Both the position numbers and the translations under genes were made by a program. Source: a virus. Taken from it: a stretch of 64,000 nucleotides of DNA. Numbering within the stretch: position 1 is the first letter of the stretch; every line of letters starts with the position of its first letter. The stretch is taken from positions 1-64,000 of the IMG/VR virus record IMGVR_UViG_3300025870_000008; one strand, 5' to 3'. This document shows positions 55,001-62,758 of this stretch, in pieces. Below the pieces are notes generated by a model, which did no database searches, was not told the DNA's origin, and saw only the letters and a list, made by a program, of their open reading frames with translations.

Positions 55001-57427
55001 ACCGATAGGGACGCTTTCGTCGGAGAGGGTGGGGAAGAGAAGCGCACAAGTATTACAAATAAATTATTAGATTCCTTAAAAAATAGAATTAAAACAGAAG
55101 AAGGAGAAAGAACCGCATCTAGATTGAGTGGAAAGAATACCACCAGTAAATTAACAAGCGATTTAGGCACTACAGAAAAGCTTAGAAATTTGCTACTCAA
55201 AAGAGTTGAAAATGAGTCGAAAGGAGTTAGCGACCCAGATTCCTTAAAGAGAGAAATAAGGAACATGCAAGATTCAGATTTTGAATTTGGTGCTATTGGG
55301 GATAAAATTAAAGATATCGCAGATTGGGATATAGATGTTACTGATAAAGTAAATTTATTAAACCAAGAAATTAAACATTTAAGTGACACGATAAAGGTTA
55401 CAAGCGGATTAATTGGAAAGTCTCAAAAAGAGATTAAAGATGGGATGAGCACGGACATGGCAGTTAAAGCAGCTTCAGAAGTTGTAAAAAACTTAAATAT
55501 AGCCGAAGAGACCAGAAAAGAGATTGAACATCTAACAAGTGGAAAAATTTCAGATCCGACAGCAGAATTTAAAAACCAAGAAGATGTAAGATCGATTCAA
55601 AGATCTAAGACTATAAAAGAGTTAGGTAAAGAAGACAAAAAAAGTGCGAACAATTTAATGAACGAACTAGCTAACTCAAAAACATTACGAGCGCTCTTCA
55701 AAAAACGAGGTGGAGAAGAATCTGATAGAGCTAATACGCTTGCTCAAACTTCACTTTCATCTGTAGGTCAACAATCAGAGCTTGAAAAAAAATCTAATAA
55801 TGCATACGAAAAAGTAAAGTCTCAATTTGAACAAATGAAGAGTTCTCAAAGGCTTTTCGATGAAATGCAAGCTAACTATAAACAAGGGTCTTCGTTAAGA
55901 GATTTTGAAAACGATACAAGAAATCAAGCGAAAGTAAGCGCGAACGATTTTATGACTTCAAGAGGTTATCTTTCTGAGCGTAAATATGTAGATAGATCAA
56001 GTAAAATTCAAAAAGATTCAGTACTTCAAAACCAATCGAACAAACTAAACGATCAGCTATTAAATTTGGCATCTTCATTTACAAATATGTCATCATTGTT
56101 TGACCCCTCAAACTCACAAAGAACAGAGTTAGGGCTAGGGAAGGAACCTGGTAGAAAAGGTCTTGGTAAATTTGAAGACGAAGAGCAAAAAAGACTCAAA
56201 GGTGAAAGCCAGGAAATAGCAGTAATTATGCGGCAATTTGCTCAAGATAATCAAGATGGGAATATAACTTTATCAGAAACCAAAGGGGTAATTGAAAAAT
56301 TAAAAATGATCGGAGAAAAAGGAAACTTGATAGCTCAAACATCCTATAATCTAGAAAAAGCAAATGGAAGAGAAACGATAGCTCAATTAAATAGAATTGC
56401 GTTGGAATCTTTAGTGGCTCAGGCTAGAGCAGCTAGCAGTAGATTAGAACGTCAAGGCGGCGAAATACTTGGACCACAAGCTCGAAAAGCGAACACTGAA
56501 TTCAGTATGAAAGGAACTAAGAATATGCCAGAGATGGAAGCGACTGCTAGGTCTATAACATGGGATGTAAGAAATAATCAACGTCCATCTATGAATAATG
56601 ATGTATTTGATAATAAAGACCCTGGTGCAGAAACTACAGGGTCGATGGGGGCAGAGGCTATTAATGCATTTAGAAAATTAGCGGCTACACTTGGCGTGAA
56701 CGAAACAATGTTCACAGGGATGAATGAAGATATGGCTAATTATATAATATCCTTAGAAAATGCAAATAATTGGTTTAGTGACTTGCAGAAATTTGACCCA
56801 GAGTCAGCTGAAAAATTAAGACCAATATTTGAAAAACTAAAACAAAATTTAGATGAAGATTTGAAAACCACACAAAATTTTGCTGCAAATTTAAAAGAAA
56901 TAGCTGATAAAACAGGTAATATAAACCCTGAAGACTTGAAAGACCCAATGGACAAATTAGGTCAAACGATATCAAATAAATTAGACGCTGGTATTAATAT
57001 AGTGAATATGGAGGCCAATATAACAACCCCTTTGACCTCAATAAAAGAAGCGATAATAACTCAAACAGAAGAGATTATTAAACTGCAAGAAGGAAAGAGT
57101 AAAGGTGATGAAGGTGGTGAAGGTGGTGAAGGTGGTGAAGGGGTAGATTTTAAAGCGCTAGCCGCATCAGTAACTACTTTTTCTGAATCCATAAATCAAT
57201 TATCGGATTTCCCAAAAACATTAGTGGACACATTAAGTGGGTTGGCAATCAAACACGAGGTGACTGGTGGTATAAAATTTGATTTTAATTCTGATGTGGT
57301 AAGAGGGCAGTTAACTCCAGTAATGATGGAAACATTAAAAAATCTACTTCAAGATGGAGTAATTTTAGATTACTTGGCAAACGCCTTAGCCCCAAGAATA
57401 CAATTAAGAACTCAAGTCGAACCTTAA
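49031..57427 (+). CDS. tape measure protein with GxxPN[FY] motifs and embedded nuclease-like modules
   Basis: 2798 residues. Residues about 60-330 form a TP901-type tape-measure core (ATQVEKSLKDIQVVMEVSDQ, then SLKDVAESATELARQGLSAE). Eight GxxP[NA][FY] motifs lie at 558, 641, 937, 1038, 1310, 1493, 1615 and 1692 (for example SGIIPNFSKG, SKGYIPNFSK). Two PD-(D/E)xK-like sets lie between them: P815-F-D817 with E835-Q-K837, and E1220, D1240 with D1261-A-K1263. Hydrophobic stretches occur near 1700-1850. The last 900 residues are charged and helical, with a GEGGEGGEG run. At about 0.15 nm per residue the tail would be about 400 nm long. GTGTA motif 23 nt before the ATG. Confidence 0.88.
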   Translation: MSVIQIPTSSTGFKESIVRDARAAQAAVNRMQMTPQLNPKGMVQPLGKITNAASEFQKSMDASAARVFAFGAAVGVINGISDAFKGMVLATAQVEKSLKDIQVVMEVSDQAMRKFGDGLFDVARNTATSLKDVAESATELARQGLSAEETLARVNSALVLSRLSGLDAVKSTETLTAAINSFNKEGITHEQIVNRMANVDAAFAVSSADLAEAISRAGAVAQSSGVSFNELSAVITAVQQRTARGGSVIGNGFKSIFTRIKRSGVRESLEEIGVATKNLDGSFRSGMDVILDYADVYKTLSDSQKAYTSEQLAGVYQIQNLQALLQDLNSGFSIYNKALGVANNTTNEAVQRNEQLNTTLDALFKQTTLSSQELAASIGDLALSGNFKEILKFLDSLAQKLNSLFSDEGGSDIAKNLIRGIGSFLTGPGMVILGAAFIKIFGLVTKFAKEAFADILGLNSETKRQQSLQAAIGQILSSNAGIYQKILAAGSNTAKQEQIILNIIKQETAERLKQEALIKRISAGSRLAGIGASDAGFVPMGKRPSRNQGKRALGMASGFLPAFARESRDIYKGVGGARKTDSPVSTKIKTTPGKTEDVVVNTGEWIVRNYEGSGADAVFNRNMAKAYGLPNGSQKVNAASGIIPNFSKGGFGSGKTISYTARQLGGSGNMGAISKISKYADLSDKFTGKVKIERMPQNNSYFEKKAALLKDKLIQRDSGQKDGRVKYAVNQDYKKFLERRYKGLIDNGVYRGIFTSAENIAKQPAYSGKQPAKTRNLFASLVAKSKGLVGESKGRFYLAGKPGSQKASYIKGNDPFDITVESMTSKGQRRFKKYEQKTKNEQNITAVLKKGASSFLDNLINRQQKSGRQAIGIKDGNFQNINLTQGSAAMFRGGLNMLVPKDTKIKNSPLKKDKGYTIQKNQDPGQGQFGFLNASSGYVPNFVDRRNKYQKIKDVLADPANKNIKFNSPTFKKLSIETVKKGMGGEFQKMWLENYFKKGLSGDYKMLMRMGYDQDQLLKLRKHYTRGGKINIKTLSKGFIPNFGKTLATSRGAITAQQINRLKEGKLINNKKTGEKLYLNQFTPDEQTAIKTFKAANSKEAIAQKEQRAKKAKNQLKTIDASRQATMLVATKNFRQKVDTTTQSGENKVRLKYRVEGIKGQKIGDQETALRNKAEKFMLNQAHLTAMKMAGTGQFAANTPMPTKVANAGSIGSAAGSIFETAVQSIGKNSLFTKNNATFDIQGFPDNSLKNLFGYYSPFADAKIGLTPGTKADFNKKLLSLPEIKQKITGKQRREQGGVALKSRKNLSKGYIPNFSKFADFRGTSGLVGGTALAGLFAANTYEGMGDDPGTAALMSSLMFGAGSFGGIKSGDKLKSMYENDYKRYSSTIGNVTYDFYKKDHLEYNKLSKDVNQRIRAANENLISVLSGRTEGGNLDVSNIEKEIQELKKEKQAIDKKYIKKSAGVKSARFNPRMMSLMKKNGSRGRRGNMSKGYLPNYSSKPWMSSKQFARFSGSVGGFNKHVVQSKVGSITSSPLRSPGRDKLFSFSRRRQKESLGNIKQYINSDFFRSLDPDIQSRVVKFYNKRMSSFKTNQQPEYLKDNARSNARTMNFGRGYVPNYANPLMDALSREKGALSARGISSSAIRVEQSSKLKSSMNPEGLAVTNKIDEPLGVDQGISRAKRIGVDPKTHGVTPNFAVFPALIPLLKPLVSGLSTAVMLGVGPLLKALKGTGKFVKNQGSKTIGGMGEMGAMEMGLMFGGPMMAEMLKNGRGEGQLPGSTGVATDTLEYASMGALLGKRGMIAGAAGGALAGLSRMSERDLQVEAFEKIIKQKEKLDKSLQNSQAIQNYATGVVGLNEALKKGDFEGVAKAQNMIYEAMSNASDPELIKKFGDLQNSSKTAEEKLQALSKEMDNLGKRANNLKGLIGITEDLPTQKSSGDDLSLGDRAQEVATQVGARLWSATKDVVDLEFGGIFDRANKAGNEVAASNTDRDAFVGEGGEEKRTSITNKLLDSLKNRIKTEEGERTASRLSGKNTTSKLTSDLGTTEKLRNLLLKRVENESKGVSDPDSLKREIRNMQDSDFEFGAIGDKIKDIADWDIDVTDKVNLLNQEIKHLSDTIKVTSGLIGKSQKEIKDGMSTDMAVKAASEVVKNLNIAEETRKEIEHLTSGKISDPTAEFKNQEDVRSIQRSKTIKELGKEDKKSANNLMNELANSKTLRALFKKRGGEESDRANTLAQTSLSSVGQQSELEKKSNNAYEKVKSQFEQMKSSQRLFDEMQANYKQGSSLRDFENDTRNQAKVSANDFMTSRGYLSERKYVDRSSKIQKDSVLQNQSNKLNDQLLNLASSFTNMSSLFDPSNSQRTELGLGKEPGRKGLGKFEDEEQKRLKGESQEIAVIMRQFAQDNQDGNITLSETKGVIEKLKMIGEKGNLIAQTSYNLEKANGRETIAQLNRIALESLVAQARAASSRLERQGGEILGPQARKANTEFSMKGTKNMPEMEATARSITWDVRNNQRPSMNNDVFDNKDPGAETTGSMGAEAINAFRKLAATLGVNETMFTGMNEDMANYIISLENANNWFSDLQKFDPESAEKLRPIFEKLKQNLDEDLKTTQNFAANLKEIADKTGNINPEDLKDPMDKLGQTISNKLDAGINIVNMEANITTPLTSIKEAIITQTEEIIKLQEGKSKGDEGGEGGEGGEGVDFKALAASVTTFSESINQLSDFPKTLVDTLSGLAIKHEVTGGIKFDFNSDVVRGQLTPVMMETLKNLLQDGVILDYLANALAPRIQLRTQVEP

Positions 57428-57439
57428 TAATAAATTCAT

Positions 57440-60400
57440 ATGAATTTTAATAATGTAAATATACTAGGAATATCATATCAAAAAATTGATTTCGATTCTA
57501 ATTATGTATTTCAAAAAAAGAAAGCTATTACTTTAAGTGGAAATTTTTTAGATTTAGGAAACGATAGTGGAGTAAAAAATATTATTGAAGCTTATAGCGA
57601 TTTAATCGAAATTGAAAACGCCTTAAATTTAACAGACTCATCCATAACCCATAACCTTCAGGAAATTTTTATTAATAGTGTTTCTTATGGAGAAGGTACT
57701 GTAGAAAGCATTGCTATATCTGGGGAACACATACAAACAGCGGAGTTTCAAGCAAGTTTGATTTTTGTTGAAGAGGGAGATTTAAGTAAAATATTAATAT
57801 CTAAAAATTCTTCTAGTAGTGAAAGTTTTAACTCGTCAGGTTTAACAAACGAGGATTTGAAATATTTAGATTCTTTTGATGAAAATTTTAGTTTTGGAAT
57901 TTCTGGATCTCAACGATCCGTAGGTCATGAAATAAGCTGCTCGTTTAAAAAAAGAAAATCTTTAATACCTTATAGAAAAAACGTATGGAGCAACTCTTCA
58001 ATACAAAACTCTAAGTTAAAAAATTTAAATAATAAAGGCAAGGGTTCCATTAAGGTTTTAAACGGAGAAACCGCTAGTCATCAAATTTTTCTGGAATCTG
58101 GGGATTACATATTGGAGCTAGAATACCTTGGGCAGGATTCAGACGTATGGGGCCAAGCAAGTGTGCAATGCGAAAGTAAGACAGAAAATTTACCAGATAT
58201 ATACTCTCATAGAGAAATACAATTTAATGTAGATGTAGACAAGAATGTAAATATAAATTTAATCGCGAATACTACTAGCGATACTTTTTTTGATAATATT
58301 AAACTATTCAAAAAAAGCGAAATGCCTTTAGAAAAGGCGAGGCAATTTGTAAATTTTATTTTCTCAGAATCTCCAGAATACCCAATAATAAGTGATCAAT
58401 TTGGAGAAAACTATTCAGATGTAAGTTTATACGAAAGGTTAAATTCAGAGGAGTCGTTTGATAGTATAAATAACTCGTACTCTGTTGCTAAAAGCCTGCA
58501 GTATAACGAAACAGACTCTACAAAACAATACTCAAGGAGACTTTCTTCTTCTATTAATTTTGAAGGCAATGGTGTTGCTACTATTAAGGAATCTATAGAA
58601 ATTAAAATCTTAAAAGAGAAAACCGACACAAAATTAAAAAATTTTTTACAGCTAGAATTATCTGGTTCCAGGGCAAGAGGTCAAGCTTTACTCGATGAAT
58701 ACGGGCAGTTAAATGTGGTAACATGCCCAACTCCAACAATCACTGAGTTAATAGAAGGTCTGTTTGGTTTTTCGGAATCTTTGAGCGTACAATACGATTT
58801 TGATTCAGGTTTAGCAAGTGCAGAAATTTCTTATTCTAATAATCAAGAAAATGAAATCTACTCAGGCTCAGCATTTAAGGTTACACAATCTAGGATGATT
58901 GAGTTTAATGGAGGGTTTGAGATTGTTAGGTTGTCTGGTAATATTGTTGGTAAAGGCGACGATATTATAACTAGAAATAACCACGCTAAGAAAGGATTAC
59001 AGTTTATTGTAGAGGGCACCAACTCGACACTGAGAGAGATAGAAGGTAGATATAAATTAGACTATTATTCAACCCCAACGAAAACTTCCACGGAAATACA
59101 AACCAAGTTGTTGGAGACAAATAAAACTCTATCATTTGATGACGTAAGTGGGGTCATATCTTATTCTTACTCTTTTAGTAATGAGAGGGGTGTTGTTGAT
59201 TTACCTGAAGACCAAAAAGACAGAGTAAAAAAATATGAAATTAAAATAAGTCATCAAAATAGAATTAATTTATTTAACGAGTTTTCAATAAATTGCTTGA
59301 GGATAGCTCAGGTTATGGGAGACTTGTTTTCTCCAAAAGTTACAACGGTAGAAATATTAGTAAATGGTAGGGCTGGCACCACGTTACAAATGCTAAAACA
59401 AAGCGCTGTAAGTATATTGGGGCACAAGAATTTGTTGTTTGGAGAAATATCAAAAGGCGTAAAAGATGATGTTATAAATAGTAATGAAAATAAATTTTTA
59501 GTAGACGAAAGTTATTCTTATGACCCGACAGAAAATAGATTAAGTTACAGCAGATCGATATTAGATGTATCAGATTGCCCAACTTCAAACATAGGTGATG
59601 GATACCCGTGGACATACGAAGCAGATTTCGAAGAACCGACGGAGCCAACCAGAACCAGCTTTGAATATCAGCCTATAGAATATAATTTTAAAGAAACTCC
59701 GAGTGAAAGCGGGTTTGTGTTAGATCCAGATGACTACGAAATAGAATATCCAGAACCAACTTTGACGGATTTCTACTCTGAAGAAGTGCCACCGCCTACA
59801 TTTTTAACATCTCCAGCTGTTACTCGAACTAGTTTCCCTGAAACCACGCAAACACCAACAATCAGCGAAAGTCCAGAAGCTAACGATTCAGAAGATAGGT
59901 TGGTTGAAGTTTTTGTGCCAGAAGATTGGAATAAGACTATTAGTGAACTAGTTCCAGGGGGCACAATAATATCAGGAAGAAGATGTTTTGACGAAAGCGG
60001 AGGGCCGAATAATTTAATTCAAAATATTATTTCCACCTCTTATGCTTTTTCAACGGTAGTTAGAGATTGCATAAGAGGTGGAAGTGGTCAACCTTGGTAC
60101 AGTTTTACATTTTCTATACCAAGAGATCAAGGTTTCACTCCGCCGTACAGTGATAACTGTCAGTTTTTTAATGTGACAGTTCCAGATTTTTATGATGAAA
60201 ATTTAAACTGTTTATTAAAGGAGAATGGTGTTTGTATAGGAGATAGTAGTAACTTAATTGGATATCACATCGCTCCTGGAACTTTTATATATAGTGATTT
60301 ATATACTAGTGAAACATTTATTATAGCCGCTCAAACATATAATAATAACCACCCTTATTTTAATAAAGGGGAGGTTGTTAATGGAGAGGTAAGTTTTCAA

Positions 60401-61069
60401 ATATGTAAAGATGATAAAAGTGGAATAGTTAAAACCGAACAGGTTATACAAACAGTTTCGATACCATTTAACTCTGGTAAGACAGTAGTTCAAGAAATTA
60501 TAGATGGAGTACAGGGTTGGCAGGCGGGTAAGTGTTACGAAATGATAGGTTTAAAAGATTGCAGTTCAGGAGTGAGATTTAATTTAAACGACAGAAGGTA
60601 CTATAAGGGAGATGTTTTAGATAGATGCGGAGAGTTATCTTTTAATGATTTAGTTACAGATGTTTATGTTAGAGAATTTTCATGCTCTTCAACAGTGTTA
60701 GATGAAAGTGTAATATATGATTACGAATCTCCAGTTACACCAACGAGCACAGTCACTGAAACAGCTACGGTTACACCAACAGTCACTATAACTACAACAG
60801 CAACCCCAACAGTTACAATAACCACAACGATTACAGAAACAGAAACAATAGATTGTAGTGGTTGCTTTGCTTATTATGATTCTGATTGGGAAGATTATAG
60901 TAATACCAATTGCTTTGATGGAGTTCCAACTTGTTCAGACCCATGTGCGTGTTCAGTTGTGTTAAATGATAATGGTAACCCAGACGGATTTTTTGGGGGT
61001 GGAACAGGGCCTACTTTATCATGTTGTGACGACGAGGTGAGAGGAGATAATGATTGCAACACATGTTAG
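57440..61069 (+). CDS. large tail protein with repeated beta modules and Thr/Cys-rich end
   Basis: 1209 residues. Repeated beta modules share a 'SYSY...R...' strand and a following helix with NxL...A (for example SYSVAKSLQYNETD, ISYSYSFSNERG, YSYDPTENRLSYSR). The first domain (ITLSGNFLDLGNDSGVKNII) resembles the start of the next gene. Around residue 730 comes an acidic proline/threonine linker, then beta domains, a Thr stalk (TPTVTITTTATPTVTITTT) and a Cys-rich tail (CSGCFAYYDSDWEDY... CACSVV). Probably a tail-tip or fibre protein. It shares stalk and Cys features with the genes at 22624 and 40888. Confidence 0.78.
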   Translation: MNFNNVNILGISYQKIDFDSNYVFQKKKAITLSGNFLDLGNDSGVKNIIEAYSDLIEIENALNLTDSSITHNLQEIFINSVSYGEGTVESIAISGEHIQTAEFQASLIFVEEGDLSKILISKNSSSSESFNSSGLTNEDLKYLDSFDENFSFGISGSQRSVGHEISCSFKKRKSLIPYRKNVWSNSSIQNSKLKNLNNKGKGSIKVLNGETASHQIFLESGDYILELEYLGQDSDVWGQASVQCESKTENLPDIYSHREIQFNVDVDKNVNINLIANTTSDTFFDNIKLFKKSEMPLEKARQFVNFIFSESPEYPIISDQFGENYSDVSLYERLNSEESFDSINNSYSVAKSLQYNETDSTKQYSRRLSSSINFEGNGVATIKESIEIKILKEKTDTKLKNFLQLELSGSRARGQALLDEYGQLNVVTCPTPTITELIEGLFGFSESLSVQYDFDSGLASAEISYSNNQENEIYSGSAFKVTQSRMIEFNGGFEIVRLSGNIVGKGDDIITRNNHAKKGLQFIVEGTNSTLREIEGRYKLDYYSTPTKTSTEIQTKLLETNKTLSFDDVSGVISYSYSFSNERGVVDLPEDQKDRVKKYEIKISHQNRINLFNEFSINCLRIAQVMGDLFSPKVTTVEILVNGRAGTTLQMLKQSAVSILGHKNLLFGEISKGVKDDVINSNENKFLVDESYSYDPTENRLSYSRSILDVSDCPTSNIGDGYPWTYEADFEEPTEPTRTSFEYQPIEYNFKETPSESGFVLDPDDYEIEYPEPTLTDFYSEEVPPPTFLTSPAVTRTSFPETTQTPTISESPEANDSEDRLVEVFVPEDWNKTISELVPGGTIISGRRCFDESGGPNNLIQNIISTSYAFSTVVRDCIRGGSGQPWYSFTFSIPRDQGFTPPYSDNCQFFNVTVPDFYDENLNCLLKENGVCIGDSSNLIGYHIAPGTFIYSDLYTSETFIIAAQTYNNNHPYFNKGEVVNGEVSFQICKDDKSGIVKTEQVIQTVSIPFNSGKTVVQEIIDGVQGWQAGKCYEMIGLKDCSSGVRFNLNDRRYYKGDVLDRCGELSFNDLVTDVYVREFSCSSTVLDESVIYDYESPVTPTSTVTETATVTPTVTITTTATPTVTITTTITETETIDCSGCFAYYDSDWEDYSNTNCFDGVPTCSDPCACSVVLNDNGNPDGFFGGGTGPTLSCCDDEVRGDNDCNTC

Positions 61070-61078
61070 AATAAAAAA

Positions 61079-62740
61079 ATGAGTGCCGTTAAAATAGAAT
61101 ATAATAATACTGATGTATTTACCCAGCAAAACATTGGCTCCCCTAATGTTTCTAGAAGTACCCAACCTATTATAATGGGAGATATCAAGGGTGTAAAGGA
61201 GGTTGTTGACCTAGAAGGTATTATACATGTAGAGGGGGATATTGCTGGTTGTGATTATTTGGGAGTTTTAAAAGATAAGCAACAGGCAATAATTAATGGG
61301 TTCTCCGAGGATTACAAAAAACTAACAATAAAAGAAGATGGTTTAGATATATTAGAAAGAGATTTTTGCAAAGTATTAAACATTGATTTTCCAGATCAGA
61401 ATTATAATAAAATTTTATATTATAAAATAACTTTAGAGTGCTACGACGAGCTACTTCATAATGAATTTTACGGAATATCATCCCCTGTATACAATACAAC
61501 TATTGTAAAAAACGAAGATGAGACATATTCTATAACTAGAAGTATATCAGCTAAGGGAGAGAACACACAAGACGGAAACGCTGAGGGGAAAAACTCTAAC
61601 TCGTTAAGTAATTCGTTGGATAATGCCATTAGCTTTGTTAATTCAATAAAAATTAAAAATGTAATTATACCAGAAGGTCTAGATGATTCAAATTTAATAT
61701 TGATAGAAAGTTCTGAACAAATTGATAGGTTTAAAAATAATTTTTCAATAAATGAAACGTATATAATAGATTCAAAAAATAGAGCAAATCAAGATGCGAT
61801 ATATAGGTATACAATGTCTAGAAATAAAAGTTTTGGAGGGATATCTAGGGTAGATTTTTCAGGAACAATAAAGTATGGAAAAAATTCGAACATAACAAAT
61901 GTAAGAAATATAATAAATAAACAAGAGGCTTTCGAGAAAATAAAAGAAGCATTTGGCGAGTCAAATTATAATAGCCACCCGAAGGCAATGGTTATAAATG
62001 AAGACCAAAATGAAAGGGCGATTTCTTTTACATTTAATTTTGATAACGATGATTCTTATGACGAATGTGGGGTGGGGGAAATAATAAAAACATCTATAGA
62101 GGAGGGTGAGAATAGTATAGTTACAGTTTCTGTAGAAGGGACAATAACTAAACTTGGACACTCGACTCAAAAATGGGAAGATGTTGAAAGCTATTTCTTG
62201 AATAAAGATTATGATAATTCAAGTTATAGTAGCTGGATACAAGAAATTGCACAAGAAAAAGTTAATAATATTTTTATTGGAATAACATTAGCATCAGAAC
62301 CAGACACAAAAAATATAACAGAAAATAAAAAAGAGGGGGAGATTTCTTTTAACTATGTTTTTACAAATAAAGAAAAAGAAGATTTTAAAAATTTAAAGAA
62401 AAATGTTTCAATAAAAGATAGAGCTCCAAAATATGAAATTGGAATGAATTATGGAGGAACAATGGATGGGTATATAGTTACCAGGTCTGGGTTCCAAAAG
62501 GGGGTTGTTTCAGTGTCATTAGAGGGGGAGTATGTAAAATCGTCAAACAATGAAGAGTTGGATAGGTCTAACGCTCTTAACGCGCTAGGAAGCGAAGCTG
62601 ATTCAATTTTCACAGAGGTAGAGGGTCTGTTTTTTGGGGGACTAAGCGTTATAACAACCGAAAATTCAGAAAGATATAATATACATAATAATGTTACATC
62701 TATATCAATCACCAGAGAATATTTTGATGATATTGTGTAA
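61079..62740 (+). CDS. tail protein, partly paralogous to the previous gene
   Basis: 553 residues, beta-rich. It opens with a 'VKEVVDLEGIIHVEGDIAGC' domain like the opening of the gene before it. At least three internal modules follow, with strand pair, NxxA helix and 'VSVSLEGxxx' strands (SVEGTITKLG, VVSVSLEGEYVK). Located directly downstream with a 9-nt gap. Likely part of the distal tail or baseplate. Confidence 0.75.
   Translation: MSAVKIEYNNTDVFTQQNIGSPNVSRSTQPIIMGDIKGVKEVVDLEGIIHVEGDIAGCDYLGVLKDKQQAIINGFSEDYKKLTIKEDGLDILERDFCKVLNIDFPDQNYNKILYYKITLECYDELLHNEFYGISSPVYNTTIVKNEDETYSITRSISAKGENTQDGNAEGKNSNSLSNSLDNAISFVNSIKIKNVIIPEGLDDSNLILIESSEQIDRFKNNFSINETYIIDSKNRANQDAIYRYTMSRNKSFGGISRVDFSGTIKYGKNSNITNVRNIINKQEAFEKIKEAFGESNYNSHPKAMVINEDQNERAISFTFNFDNDDSYDECGVGEIIKTSIEEGENSIVTVSVEGTITKLGHSTQKWEDVESYFLNKDYDNSSYSSWIQEIAQEKVNNIFIGITLASEPDTKNITENKKEGEISFNYVFTNKEKEDFKNLKKNVSIKDRAPKYEIGMNYGGTMDGYIVTRSGFQKGVVSVSLEGEYVKSSNNEELDRSNALNALGSEADSIFTEVEGLFFGGLSVITTENSERYNIHNNVTSISITREYFDDIV
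62735..62739 (+). promoter_or_regulatory. candidate late promoter motif before the last gene
   Basis: TTGTGTAATATTGTATAAT, 19 nt before the ATG at 62759. Confidence 0.4.
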
Positions 62741-62758
62741 TATTGTATAATATAAAGT

